A stretch of DNA of 64,000 nucleotides from Diplocloster modestus (GTDB lineage: Bacteria > Bacillota > Clostridia > Lachnospirales > Lachnospiraceae): contig NZ_JAHQCX010000004.1 in the NCBI RefSeq assembly GCF_019042245.1, forward strand, positions 310,001 to 374,000, read 5' to 3'. The stretch's first letter is position 1. The number at the start of each line of letters is the position of its first letter. This document shows, piece by piece, positions 25,113-34,416 of the stretch. The notes beneath the pieces are model-generated. The model was not told where the DNA came from, made no database searches, and saw only the letters and a list, made by a program, of their open reading frames with translations. Made by a program: the position numbers and the translations under genes.

Positions 25113-27862
25113 CTAATATCTCCTATGCATTCTTTTTTGGATATATCAATATTTACCTTCGTGTTTTCATTTCCGTTTTCCCCGCTGTCTTCATACTCCT
25201 GGTATGCTTCTATCCCGATTTCGGAAAAACTGTCATTTTCCCGGTAGACTTCCAGCGCCATATCCAGCATCGGCACCAGCAGCACCGCTCCGGTCCCCTC
25301 TCCCAGGGCCAGATGACCGTCTATGACGGGAGAAAGCCCCAGTTCCCTCATCACCGGTTCTGCCGCCGGTTCACGGCTCAGATGGGAAGCCAGCAGGAAC
25401 GGCCTCACCTGCGGGCAGATGCGGACAGCCGCCAGCGCGGCGGCAGCGGAGATCAATCCATCCACGATCACCGGGATCCGGTAAACGGCGCCTCCGATAA
25501 AGATACCAGCCATACCGGCCAGATCCAGCCCTCCCAGGGTCTGAAGGATCTCCAATGGACTCATACGTTCCACCGGATAGGTTTCCAGTGCCCGTGCGAT
25601 GACCCCGCGTTTTCTGGCAAGTCCTTCATCATCCAGGCCTGCGCCTCTTCCCACGGTATCTTTGGCGGAAAGCCCCAGATAAGCGGCAATCAGCGCGCTG
25701 CTGGTTGTCGTATTTCCGATGCCCATCTCTCCGGTAGCCAGCAGTTCATACCCCTGCTCCCGGCATTCCCGGACCAGACGAATCCCGGTGTCTACGGCAC
25801 GGCAGACTTCCTCTTCAGACATGGCCGGACCCTTCAGAAAGTTTCTGGTACCATCCGCGACTTTCATTGCCCGCAGATTTGGATGCGTGATCCCCCGGGC
25901 AATCCCTATATCGACCGGAATCACATCGATCCCGGCCCTGTCCGACATCCGGTTGATGCTTGCAGTTCCTTTGGCTATATTTAATGACACGACAGCGGTC
26001 ACTTCAGAATCCGTCTGTGTAACCCCCTCTTCCACAATCCCGTTATCCGCGCACATGACGATGACCGCACGCTTTCCGATCCGCACATTTTCATCCCCGG
26101 TAATACCCGCGATCTGTATCACCAGCTCCTCCAGCCTCCCCAACCCTTTCAGCGGTTTGGCTATACTGTCCCACCGGTCTGCCGCCCGTCCTGCTGCCGC
26201 CTCATCGATTCCGCAGGGCATCTGTCCTGCCAGATATGCGGTATACTGCTCCCGTGTAAACTCCGGTATATTCTCCATTCCAATCCTTCTTTCCCATCCG
26301 CAGGTTTTTTGTTCCTCCGCTTCTACGGCATGCTCCTTTTGCTCCCCATGCCTCTGCGCTCTTTCTCTATGATACTCCCCGGCCTTCGCAATAAAACGAT
26401 CCGCGGCCTTCTCATTTCCAAAGAAATACAGATGCGGAAAACCTGCATACAATGTATCTGAAGAGATTCCTTCCTGCCACTGTCTGCGGCTGCCCGGCTT
26501 CACCGCCAGAAACGCGCTGCCCTTGTGTTCACTGTCCCAGTAATGGAAACTGTGGGCTTTGATGGTATCCCCCGTTTCTCCCAACAGACAGTCTGCTTCC
26601 GGCTTAAGTTCCAGATACCCGAACCGCTGCAGATGTTCCGTCTTATAGCAGCGTCCCTTCAGCACTCCTGCCATGGAATGATATGTGCCGTCCTCCCCCT
26701 CCAGCTCCTCATGCAGATATAGGAAACCGCCGCACTCCGCAATACAGGGCAGGCCATTTTCTATCTTCCTCCTGATCTGCCGGCGCATTGCTTCATTGTG
26801 TGCCAGTTTTTCCGCATAGAGCTCAGGATAGCCTCCGCTCAATATCAGTCCATCGATATCCTCTCCGGGGCCGGAATCCTTAAGCGGGCTGAAGTATACG
26901 ATCTCACAGCCATGCTCCTGCAGATAGTCCAGGTTGTCCCTATACAGGAAACAGAAAGCTTCATCCTTTGCCACAGCGATCCTTACTGGTTCTGCCATAT
27001 GCTCCCCGGATACCGCCTTTCTAACTATCGGAGGAGCAGACTTCGCAAGTGTCATCAGACCGTCAAGATCAATGGTCCGTTCCAATTGATCCGAAAACCG
27101 GTCTACGATCTCTTTGAAATTATCAATCTCCCGTGCGGTAACCAAGCCCAGATGACGGCTCTGGAAGAGAAGCTCCTGTTTCTGCCGGGGAACATAGCCG
27201 AATACACAAATCCCCATTTCCTCCGCCACCCTCTTTGCTTCCGGATACAGACTTTCCGGCATCCTATTAAAAATAACCCCCCGGATCATAGACGGTTGCC
27301 GAAACTCCAGAAATCCCTTCAGCACAGCCAGCACGGAACACCCCATCCCCCCGCAGTTCACCAGAAGAACTACGGGGGTATCGGTCAGCTGTGCAATATC
27401 ACGGCTGCTGCCCTGATCTGTGAACCCGATCCCGTCATAATATCCCATAACCCCTTCCACGATGCTGATCTCTTTCTCTTTGCCATTTTTCCAGATTAAA
27501 TGCAGCAGCTTATCCCGGTCCGTAAAAAAACTGTCCAGATTCCCCGTACTCACTCCCAGTACACGGCTGTGGAACATGGTATCGATATAATCCGGCCCGC
27601 ACTTAAAAGCCGCGGCCGAATGTCCCCGCCGGATCAGGCTGTTGAGAATCCCGCAGGTGATGGAGGTTTTTCCGGCCCCGCTTCCGGTCCCGGCGATCAG
27701 TATTCTGGGAACCGGCTCTTCCCCTTCTAAAGCTCCGGGAATTTTCTCACTGTGATAATGAACACAGGATTCTGACCTGTCAGCATATGATAACTGCCCG
27801 CCACGTGGGTTTTGCTCACCTGAACCTGTACTATATCCATCTGTAACTGCATCTGTGTACAT
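25109..27862 (-). CDS. CbiA-CobT fusion protein
   Basis: A 917-residue two-enzyme fusion. Residues ~50-505 are cobyrinate a,c-diamide synthase CbiA: P-loop GTGSGAGKTS, KCGPDYIDTMFHS, VEGVMGYYDG, and the amidotransferase block CIAECGGFLYLHEEL. A charged linker (about 500-530) follows. Residues ~535-880 are CobT, nicotinate nucleotide-dimethylbenzimidazole phosphoribosyltransferase: CADNGIVEEGV, GEMGIGNTTTSSA, FLLASHLSREP and the late catalytic Glu in LGEGTGAV. The only canonical start in frame is 27862, with a strong GGAGGT 9 nt upstream. The gene therefore overlaps cbiET by 136 nt in another frame, and its first ~48 residues look unlike CbiA. Confidence 0.93.
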   Translation of the reverse strand: MYTDAVTDGYSTGSGEQNPRGGQLSYADRSESCVHYHSEKIPGALEGEEPVPRILIAGTGSGAGKTSITCGILNSLIRRGHSAAAFKCGPDYIDTMFHSRVLGVSTGNLDSFFTDRDKLLHLIWKNGKEKEISIVEGVMGYYDGIGFTDQGSSRDIAQLTDTPVVLLVNCGGMGCSVLAVLKGFLEFRQPSMIRGVIFNRMPESLYPEAKRVAEEMGICVFGYVPRQKQELLFQSRHLGLVTAREIDNFKEIVDRFSDQLERTIDLDGLMTLAKSAPPIVRKAVSGEHMAEPVRIAVAKDEAFCFLYRDNLDYLQEHGCEIVYFSPLKDSGPGEDIDGLILSGGYPELYAEKLAHNEAMRRQIRRKIENGLPCIAECGGFLYLHEELEGEDGTYHSMAGVLKGRCYKTEHLQRFGYLELKPEADCLLGETGDTIKAHSFHYWDSEHKGSAFLAVKPGSRRQWQEGISSDTLYAGFPHLYFFGNEKAADRFIAKAGEYHRERAQRHGEQKEHAVEAEEQKTCGWERRIGMENIPEFTREQYTAYLAGQMPCGIDEAAAGRAADRWDSIAKPLKGLGRLEELVIQIAGITGDENVRIGKRAVIVMCADNGIVEEGVTQTDSEVTAVVSLNIAKGTASINRMSDRAGIDVIPVDIGIARGITHPNLRAMKVADGTRNFLKGPAMSEEEVCRAVDTGIRLVRECREQGYELLATGEMGIGNTTTSSALIAAYLGLSAKDTVGRGAGLDDEGLARKRGVIARALETYPVERMSPLEILQTLGGLDLAGMAGIFIGGAVYRIPVIVDGLISAAAALAAVRICPQVRPFLLASHLSREPAAEPVMRELGLSPVIDGHLALGEGTGAVLLVPMLDMALEVYRENDSFSEIGIEAYQEYEDSGENGNENTKVNIDISKKECIGDIR

Positions 27863-28944
27863 ATTGTAAGAACCTCCGTTACCGTTTCTAAAGCAATGGC
27901 ATCCAATACCACCTGCATCTGCGGATTCTGCCGGAACAGCCTCGTAAGAATCGCAGCAACCCTGCCTTTGCTGCCTCCGATAAAAGCGGCGTCCGGCACC
28001 GGCAGGCCTTCCAACACCTCCGGGGCCATGCCGTCCACAACCGCCAGATTCCGCAGGCCAAAATGTTCCGCGTTTTTTTTAATCAGTTCCACCGCCTCCG
28101 GCTTACACTCAATCGCATAGACCTTGCCCCGGTCCGCAGCCATGGCCATCTCTACCGACACAGAGCCGGTTCCGGCTCCGATATCATATACGATATCTGT
28201 TTCCTTAAGCGCCAGTTTGCTCATGACCACCGCCCGGATCTCCGGCTTGGTCATCGGCACGTTTCCCCGGATGAATGCTTCCTCGGGAATTCCCACACAG
28301 GTTTTGCCTTCTCTGATTGTTTTCCCCTCCGCATGTTCCGACAGGATCATCAGAACACACAGCGACTGAAATTCCTTATCCAGAAAATCCCGTACCTGGC
28401 CGGAGGATATCCGCTCTTCCGGGTAGGACAGGTTCTCCCCGATCCATAAGCCGCAGCTGCCGAAACCAGCTTCTGTGAGGCCTTGCAAATGTTCTGCCGC
28501 ATCTTCCCCGGTCAGCACAAAGACCTTGCTGTGCTTTCGTACGGCTGTAGCCAGACTTTGCTTTCTGCCATGCAGGCTCAGGATGAAGGCATCCTCCCAC
28601 GGAATGCCGATCTTTGCGGAAAAATAAGCGAGGGAGGAAATACCTGGTATCACTGCTGTGTGATAGCCTTCCAGCGCTTTTTCCAGATTCCGTGTATTGC
28701 TGTAGAATCCCGTGTCGCCGGACAAGAGGACGGCAAACCGCTGCCTGGGGGACTGATCAATGATCTCCCGGATCTGTTCAGCCTGGTACTGTACCCATAT
28801 CTCTTTTTTACTGTCCGCATAGGGTCTGACCAGCCGCTCAGGCCCGATCAGCACCTCGGCCTGTGTGATCCGGCATTTTCCTTCAACCGTCAGGGTATCG
28901 GGCGTGCCCATTCCACATCCCACCAAAGCGATCTCTTTCCTCAT
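27727..28944 (-). CDS. cbiET: Cobalt-precorrin-7 methyltransferase/decarboxylase CbiE-CbiT fusion
   Basis: A 405-residue fusion. The N-terminal half is CbiE, a tetrapyrrole methyltransferase (VGCGMGTPDTLT, LLSGDTGFYS, VIPGISSLAYFSAKIG) that methylates C-5. The C-terminal half is CbiT (DIGAGTGSVSVEMA), which methylates C-15 and decarboxylates the C-12 acetate. The same fusion is known as CobL. AGGAG lies 10 nt before the ATG. The 3' 136 nt also encode the start of the downstream gene. Confidence 0.95.
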   Translation of the reverse strand: MRKEIALVGCGMGTPDTLTVEGKCRITQAEVLIGPERLVRPYADSKKEIWVQYQAEQIREIIDQSPRQRFAVLLSGDTGFYSNTRNLEKALEGYHTAVIPGISSLAYFSAKIGIPWEDAFILSLHGRKQSLATAVRKHSKVFVLTGEDAAEHLQGLTEAGFGSCGLWIGENLSYPEERISSGQVRDFLDKEFQSLCVLMILSEHAEGKTIREGKTCVGIPEEAFIRGNVPMTKPEIRAVVMSKLALKETDIVYDIGAGTGSVSVEMAMAADRGKVYAIECKPEAVELIKKNAEHFGLRNLAVVDGMAPEVLEGLPVPDAAFIGGSKGRVAAILTRLFRQNPQMQVVLDAIALETVTEVLTICTQMQLQMDIVQVQVSKTHVAGSYHMLTGQNPVFIITVRKFPEL

Positions 28945-29774
28945 CCAGCCAATTCTCCTATCTGTATTTTCATCTCTTCCAGAGAATAACCGCTCTCCTG
29001 CACCGGCCTGTCTATCAGCAGGACACGGATATCCGCTTTTCTGGCTGCGTTTATCTTTTCCTGAAAACCTCCCTGCCTGCCTGATTCTTTCGTCAGCAGC
29101 CAGCGGATACCGAATTCACGGATCAGCGCATAATTCAGCTCTTCGGAAAACGGCCCCTGCATCGCGATCAGATGTCTCCCTTTGATACCGCTGGCATGGC
29201 AGGCTTCCAGCACTTCCGGCACAGGAAGCACTCTCACAAAAAGCCGTTCTTCATAATGAGGAATAGCGCACAGAGGTTTTAACTCTTTGCTGCCGGTGGT
29301 TACCAGGATATTCCCTTCGGTCCCGGTGAGTATCTTTGCGGCTGTGCCGATATCCGCCGCATGGATCACAAGATCAGCGTGCATTCTATCTGCCCTATCT
29401 ATTGCAGCCGCTTCCTCCTTCGTATCCAGTTTCTCCATCGGAACTGCTCCCGCCTGCGCGGGACGAAGCAGCCTTCTGTATGATATATCCGCAATCCTGC
29501 AGGCTTCGCGGATATTCTGTGTAACAGCGCTGGCATAGGGATGGGTGGCATCCACCACGAACTTCGGCTGTTCCCGCACAAAAAGCCGGCTCATCTCTTC
29601 CATGTCCAGCCGTCCCGTCCGGACATCCAGCTTCCCCGGGACTTCCCGGATCAATTCTTCGCCGTAGGACGTGGCGACGCAGATCAGCGACGGAATCCCC
29701 AGCGCGCTTAAATATTCGCTCAGCTCCCGCCCCTCCGACGTACCGCCGAATAGTATGACCTTATACCGATGCAT
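28941..29774 (-). CDS. cbiJ: Cobalt-precorrin-6A reductase CbiJ
   Basis: About 277 residues with the NAD(P)-binding start VILFGGTSEGRELSEYL, VDATHPYASAVTQNI, and LLTKESGRQGGFQEKINAA near the end, all family blocks. The ATG at 29774 overlaps cbiH by 14 nt; a GTG four codons earlier is possible. Confidence 0.94.
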   Translation of the reverse strand: MHRYKVILFGGTSEGRELSEYLSALGIPSLICVATSYGEELIREVPGKLDVRTGRLDMEEMSRLFVREQPKFVVDATHPYASAVTQNIREACRIADISYRRLLRPAQAGAVPMEKLDTKEEAAAIDRADRMHADLVIHAADIGTAAKILTGTEGNILVTTGSKELKPLCAIPHYEERLFVRVLPVPEVLEACHASGIKGRHLIAMQGPFSEELNYALIREFGIRWLLTKESGRQGGFQEKINAARKADIRVLLIDRPVQESGYSLEEMKIQIGELAG

Positions 29775-30492
29775 AATGGTATCCACGGGGAGTCACCATC
29801 CAATTCCCGATTTTTTTCGTCTGGCTGCTGCCTATGTATACGGTGGTAAACATGTCCACCTGTGTTTCCCGCATTTCCCGGAGCGTACAGATCACAGCCT
29901 CTTCGCCATCCCTGCCGATCTGCTTCACATAACCGCAGACCGTATCCGGCGGCTGGTACTGCAGGATGATATCACAGGCTTCCTTCAGATAATCTTTCCG
30001 TTTGCGGCTGGATGGATTATAAATACACAGAACCATATCCGCCTGGGCACACAGCGCGATGCGCTGCCTGATCCGTTCCATGGGGGTCAGCAGATCACTT
30101 AAGCTGATCACCGCGAAGTCGTGGGATAATGGGGCTCCCAGTACCGCGCCGCCGCTGCAGGCCGCCGTCACTCCAGCTATGAACTTAAGCGTGGTTCCCG
30201 GTTCCTCTCCGGCCAGTTCACAGAGCAGGCTCGCCATCCCATACACACCGCTGTCGCCGCTGCATACCACCGCCACCTCCCTGCCCTCACGGGCTTTCGT
30301 AAGCGCATACAGGCACCGCTCGGTTTCCTGTTTCATAGGTGTGGTATAATATTCTTTCCCCGGAAAATATTCCCGGACCAAATCGGCATAGACCGTGTAT
30401 CCCACAATCAGATCGCTGGCCTCCATGGCCCTCTTTGCCTCGATTGTCATATATTCGTAGCCTCCGGGCCCAAATCCGATCACTCTTAACAT
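29761..30492 (-). CDS. cbiH: Cobalt-precorrin-3 C17-methyltransferase CbiH
   Basis: A 243-residue SAM-dependent tetrapyrrole methylase that also contracts the ring. Family blocks: VIGFGPGGYEYMT, VCSGDSGVYGMASLL, AGVTAACSGGAVLGAPLSHD and YNPSSRKRKDY. AAGGAG lies 8 nt before the ATG. Confidence 0.96.
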   Translation of the reverse strand: MLRVIGFGPGGYEYMTIEAKRAMEASDLIVGYTVYADLVREYFPGKEYYTTPMKQETERCLYALTKAREGREVAVVCSGDSGVYGMASLLCELAGEEPGTTLKFIAGVTAACSGGAVLGAPLSHDFAVISLSDLLTPMERIRQRIALCAQADMVLCIYNPSSRKRKDYLKEACDIILQYQPPDTVCGYVKQIGRDGEEAVICTLREMRETQVDMFTTVYIGSSQTKKIGNWMVTPRGYHYASV

Positions 30493-30548
30493 GTTAGCTG
30501 CTCCTTCTTTCCTTGATTATATATAAATCATGGATGATTCATCTGAAC

Positions 30549-31694
30549 TCATTCCCAGTCTGCCATATCCAGCGGAGCCGGAGTCTGCCATGTCCAGCGG
30601 AGCCGGAATTTCTTCTGCGCAACGGCAAAGGTCATTCCGTTTTCCGCCTGTTTTGGAACCAATAACACGCCGCCCCCGCTTCCAAGCACCGCACTCCTCT
30701 CGCAGACATTATCCACCCCGACCGTATGTTCCACGAAAGCGGAGCCCTGATATTCTCCTTCTACCTTCCGAAGCGCGTCCTCTGAGAAGGTCACAAACGG
30801 AACCCTAAGTTTGCGCGCCAGCTGTATCAGGCCCTCTTCCTCCTTTTTCCGGTCAATGGAGTAAATCGCCCGGATTCGTTCAGCTGCCATTCCCCGTTCC
30901 CGAAAAGCCCGGTCTAAAAAATCTGCCAACTGGGTGAACGGTGTCCCCTTTCTGCATCCCATCCCCACGAACAGATCCCGGGGGATCAGGTGCAGGGTGG
31001 TCTGAAACGGCAGTGCTGTTTTATCGTATCCGATATAGAAACCGGCCTCCTCCGCCGTCCCTGTGCTGCCAGGATGATAAAGCTCATCTGAAATCACGGC
31101 TCCTTCCGGCGAAGATATGGGATAATACCGTAAACCATCCGGAACCGGCCCGGAGATTTCCTCTTCCGATGCCGCTCCCACCTTTTTCCCTTCCAGGATA
31201 CGGCCGGAGATTTCCTTTATTTTTCCAATCTCGGTTATACTCAGGAAATTCTTTGCGGCGAATACATCTACCGCAAAACGTTGTTCGCAATCCGTAGCCG
31301 TGGTAATGACCGGTTGGGCTCCGGCGCATACTGCAACTTCCCGGCACCATTCGTTGGCGCCGCCCAGATGTCCGGACAGTACACTGACACAATATTCCCC
31401 CAGTTCATCCATCACCAGCACCGCCGGATCGCAGTCTTTGCCCGCGATCAGCGGCGCAATACTCCGCACCGCAATGCCCATAGCTCCGATGAACAGGATC
31501 CCGTCCATACTGGGGAAGAGATCACACATCAGTTCCGTAATACTTGTAAATGGTCTGCATTCCCCCGCCGCGAACCGGCTGACCGCATAGTTCTCTATCG
31601 TCATTCCAGGGGATTCCCTTCGGATCTGTTCCCCAATCCATAGATTCAGTCCGGTGCCCTTTTCTGTAAATGACAGGATGGCCGCCCGCCTCAT
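30549..31694 (-). CDS. cbiG: Cobalt-precorrin-5A hydrolase CbiG
   Basis: A 381-residue enzyme that opens the delta-lactone and releases acetaldehyde. The N-terminal domain has FIGAMGIAVRSIAPL and DELGEYCVSVLSGHLGGAN. The C-terminal domain has LFVGMGCRKGTPF and GVDNVCERSAVLGSGGG. It overlaps cbiF by 4 nt. The last residues come from a small tandem duplication at 30557-30606 and look unconserved. Confidence 0.95.
   Translation of the reverse strand: MRRAAILSFTEKGTGLNLWIGEQIRRESPGMTIENYAVSRFAAGECRPFTSITELMCDLFPSMDGILFIGAMGIAVRSIAPLIAGKDCDPAVLVMDELGEYCVSVLSGHLGGANEWCREVAVCAGAQPVITTATDCEQRFAVDVFAAKNFLSITEIGKIKEISGRILEGKKVGAASEEEISGPVPDGLRYYPISSPEGAVISDELYHPGSTGTAEEAGFYIGYDKTALPFQTTLHLIPRDLFVGMGCRKGTPFTQLADFLDRAFRERGMAAERIRAIYSIDRKKEEEGLIQLARKLRVPFVTFSEDALRKVEGEYQGSAFVEHTVGVDNVCERSAVLGSGGGVLLVPKQAENGMTFAVAQKKFRLRWTWQTPAPLDMADWE
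30557..30606. repeat. 25-nt tandem duplication at the cbiG 3' end
   Basis: Two adjacent 25-nt units (30557-30581 and 30582-30606) differ at one base. Because 25 is not a multiple of three the second copy is read in another frame, and it alters the CbiG C-terminus. Confidence 0.9.
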
Positions 31695-32449
31695 ACCTTG
31701 GTCCCCTTTCGGAACTCTGTGGTAAAGGACGCATCATACAGCTTCGACAGTTCATAATCCTCCCCCAGGCATTCCCCGACCACGATCAATGCGGTTTTTC
31801 GGATTCCATGGGTAAATGCCATCTGGGGCAGATCTTTGAGCATTCCGCGAACGATCTGTTCCTCTTTCCAGCTGGCTTTATATACGATAGCACAGGGCGT
31901 ATCCCCTGAATAAGCGCCCCGCAGCAGTTCCTGCTGTACTTTTTTTGCCATGCCCACACTCAAAAATATCACCATGGTGCAGCCATGTCCTGCCAGAAGA
32001 TGCAGCTGCTCCAGCTCCGGCACCGGCGTCCTCCCTTCCATTCTGGTGATGATCACCGACTGGGAAACCGCTGGAAGTGTATATTCTGCCTGTAAAGCCG
32101 CTGCTGCCGCACAAAAGCTGCTGACTCCAGGGCATATCTGATAGGGAATTCCCGCTTCTTTAAGCCTGTCCATCTGCTCCCGGATAGCCCCATACAGGGA
32201 CGGATCCCCGGTGTGCAGGCGTACCACTCTGCGGCCCAAGCGGTCTGCGTCGATCATCACCTTCATCACCTCGTCCAGCGTCATATAAGCACTGTTATAA
32301 ATCCGGCAGTCCGCGTTTGCTTCCTCTAGAAGCTTCGGATTGACCAAGGACCCGGCGTAGATAATGATATCCGCCGCCCGAAGCAGTTCCTGCCCCCGTA
32401 CCGTGATCAGATCCTCTGCACCGGGACCCGCCCCCACAAAATTCACCAT
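31691..32449 (-). CDS. cbiF: Cobalt-precorrin-4 C11-methyltransferase CbiF
   Basis: About 252 residues, SAM-dependent tetrapyrrole methylase: FVGAGPGAEDLITVRG, IIYAGSLVNP, RLHTGDPSLYGAI, CPGVSSFCAAAA and TRMEGRTPVP. Start 32449 has AGGTGA close upstream and places the methylase fold at residue 2; the frame to 32536 adds an unconserved leader overlapping cbiD. Confidence 0.95.
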   Translation of the reverse strand: MVNFVGAGPGAEDLITVRGQELLRAADIIIYAGSLVNPKLLEEANADCRIYNSAYMTLDEVMKVMIDADRLGRRVVRLHTGDPSLYGAIREQMDRLKEAGIPYQICPGVSSFCAAAAALQAEYTLPAVSQSVIITRMEGRTPVPELEQLHLLAGHGCTMVIFLSVGMAKKVQQELLRGAYSGDTPCAIVYKASWKEEQIVRGMLKDLPQMAFTHGIRKTALIVVGECLGEDYELSKLYDASFTTEFRKGTKV

Positions 32450-32453
32450 AATA

Positions 32454-33605
32454 TCACCTGCCCTCCTGATCTGTTGACCGATCCCGAAACCGCTTAAGCA
32501 AAATGTCCGCGTTTTGGGTCTGCCCCAATAATCCATACTTGTTAGAGAACAGGATCACGCCTGTCTCCAGCTCCCGGCCCGTTCGATGGTTCAGATGAGC
32601 CTCTATCTTATTCATCAATACGTTCATCACTGCTTCCGTCATTCCCGCTGTCTTAAGGATCTCCAGTGCCTCGTCTGTGGTCACACAGCCGAGAATCTGT
32701 CTTCCCATCTGCGCGTCTCCCCCCGCCTGCAAAAGACAGGCGGTCAGCGTCTCCATTCTGGCGTCTGCGAAACGGGAGTGTGTGTTCATTACCCCGGCTC
32801 CGATCTTCACCAGTTTTCCGATATGCCCGATGAGAAGCAGGCTGCGAAAATCCATCTGACACGCCATATCCAGGGTATCCCCTATAAAATTACTGCATTT
32901 CACACAGATATCCAGGTCAATTCCCAGCTGTTCCGAAGCAAAATCCTTCCCATAATTCCCCGGAGCGACCATCACGTCCCGGATACCGGCCGCTGCCTTT
33001 ACCTGGAGCTCCAGACGGATCGTCTCCACCAGCGCCGCCTCACTCATAGGCTCCACGATCCCGGTAGAACCCAGGATAGAGATACCGTCTTTGATCCCCA
33101 GTCTGGAATTAAAGGTTTTTTCCGCGATCTGCTTTCCTTCCGGCACGGACAGAAGGATTTCAAAACCGCCTTCATAACCATACCGGTCCGAGATCTCCTC
33201 CACCGCCTGTCGGATCATATTTTGCGGGCCCTGGTTAATCGCCGGCTGACCCGGCTTTTGCTGAAGCCCTTCCCTGGTCACCCTGCCGATGCCCTCCCCT
33301 GCGTCCAGGCAGATTCCCTGGTCTGTCTTACGTACGGTGGCATAGATCATAATTCCGTCCGTGACATCTGCATCGTCTCCCGCGTCTTTTTTCACCCCGC
33401 AGGTTACCGCGCCGTTCTGCTGCCGGACGCCATACAACGGCAGCCGCAAAAGCACGCCCCCCGGTGTCGTTAACTCCACCGCTTCAATTCGGTTCCCGTC
33501 AAGCAGCATTTGAGCAGCCGCTTTGGCAGCCGCGGCCGCGCAGGACCCGGTGGTGTAACCGCATCTCAATTTTTTTTTATCCTTATATCTGTATTCTTCC
33601 AGCAT
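32454..33605 (-). CDS. cbiD: Cobalt-precorrin-5B C1-methyltransferase CbiD
   Basis: About 383 residues. Typical blocks: LRCGYTTGSCAAAAAKAA, TTPGGVLLRLPLYG, ILGSTGIVEPMSEAAL, VAPGNYGKDFA and GHIGKLVKIGAGVMNTHS. ATG 33605 is used; a GTG three codons earlier is an option. It starts just after the intergenic region shared with the divergent cbiL. Confidence 0.95.
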   Translation of the reverse strand: MLEEYRYKDKKKLRCGYTTGSCAAAAAKAAAQMLLDGNRIEAVELTTPGGVLLRLPLYGVRQQNGAVTCGVKKDAGDDADVTDGIMIYATVRKTDQGICLDAGEGIGRVTREGLQQKPGQPAINQGPQNMIRQAVEEISDRYGYEGGFEILLSVPEGKQIAEKTFNSRLGIKDGISILGSTGIVEPMSEAALVETIRLELQVKAAAGIRDVMVAPGNYGKDFASEQLGIDLDICVKCSNFIGDTLDMACQMDFRSLLLIGHIGKLVKIGAGVMNTHSRFADARMETLTACLLQAGGDAQMGRQILGCVTTDEALEILKTAGMTEAVMNVLMNKIEAHLNHRTGRELETGVILFSNKYGLLGQTQNADILLKRFRDRSTDQEGR

Positions 33606-33627
33606 CCCGATCACCCGAAAATTTTAC

Positions 33628-33656
33628 TTTTCAATCTTTCTAACCCATGTTACAAT
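33628..33656 (+). promoter_or_regulatory. Candidate cbiL promoter
   Basis: TTTTCA, 17 nt, TACAAT on the plus strand, about 65 nt before the cbiL start. It overlaps the 5' leader of cbiD on the other strand. Only a moderate match to the sigma-A consensus. Confidence 0.45.
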
Positions 33657-33720
33657 GCAGATAATTTGTGGCTGGTATCCATTTGGATTCCTCTGCCGCC
33701 AAATGAAAGGAGAATATTCC

Positions 33721-34416
33721 ATGAATGGTACTTTATACGGCATAGGCGTCGGTCCCGGGGACCCGGAACTGCTGACCATAAAAGCCGTCCGGATTCTCAG
33801 GGAAACCGCATGGCTCGCGATCCCCGGCGCGGACAAGGAAAGCTGCGCTGCTTATCAAATCGCCGTTCAGGCAGTTCCCGAAATTCATAAGAAACCTTGT
33901 CTGTACATACAGATGCCCATGACCAAAGATGAAGCCCGGCTTCAGGCCAGCCATGAAGCCGGCTGTGCCCGGATCGAGAAGGTATTGTCCAAAGGAGAAT
34001 CCGTATGTTTTCTCACCCTTGGAGATCCGGCGATCTACTCCACCTATCTGTATCTGAAAAAACTCGCTTCCGCCCACGGCTATCCGACAGAAATCGTAAG
34101 CGGGATACCCTCATTTTGTGCAGCGGCCGCCGCTTTGAACATCGGTCTGGTGGAAAGGGCCCAGCCTATGGTCATCATCCCCGGCGCCTATCCAACCGAA
34201 GATGTACTTGATTTTCCCGGCACAAAGGTCCTGATGAAATCCGGGAAACAGCTGGCACAGGTGCGGGATCAGTTAAAGAATCGCCGCCTCACCGCATCCA
34301 TGGTGGAAAACTGCGGCCTGCCGACAGAAAAAATCTACCCTGCTCTTAAGGATATCCCGGATTCCGCGGGTTATCTGTCCCTTATCGTGGCAAAGCCCGG
34401 CGAAGATGGGAGATAA
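33721..34416 (+). CDS. cbiL: Cobalt-precorrin-2 C20-methyltransferase CbiL
   Basis: About 231 residues, SAM-dependent tetrapyrrole methylase: GIGVGPGDPELLT, FLTLGDPAIYSTYLYL, EIVSGIPSFCAAAAALN and MVENCGLPTEKIY. ATG 33721 with GGAG 8 nt upstream is preferred to the frame from 33655. It is the only B12 gene on the plus strand: it diverges from cbiD and its last 35 nt overlap the 3' end of cbiK on the other strand. It therefore needs its own promoter, and its mRNA is antisense to any cbiK-cbiD readthrough. Confidence 0.95.
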   Translation: MNGTLYGIGVGPGDPELLTIKAVRILRETAWLAIPGADKESCAAYQIAVQAVPEIHKKPCLYIQMPMTKDEARLQASHEAGCARIEKVLSKGESVCFLTLGDPAIYSTYLYLKKLASAHGYPTEIVSGIPSFCAAAAALNIGLVERAQPMVIIPGAYPTEDVLDFPGTKVLMKSGKQLAQVRDQLKNRRLTASMVENCGLPTEKIYPALKDIPDSAGYLSLIVAKPGEDGR

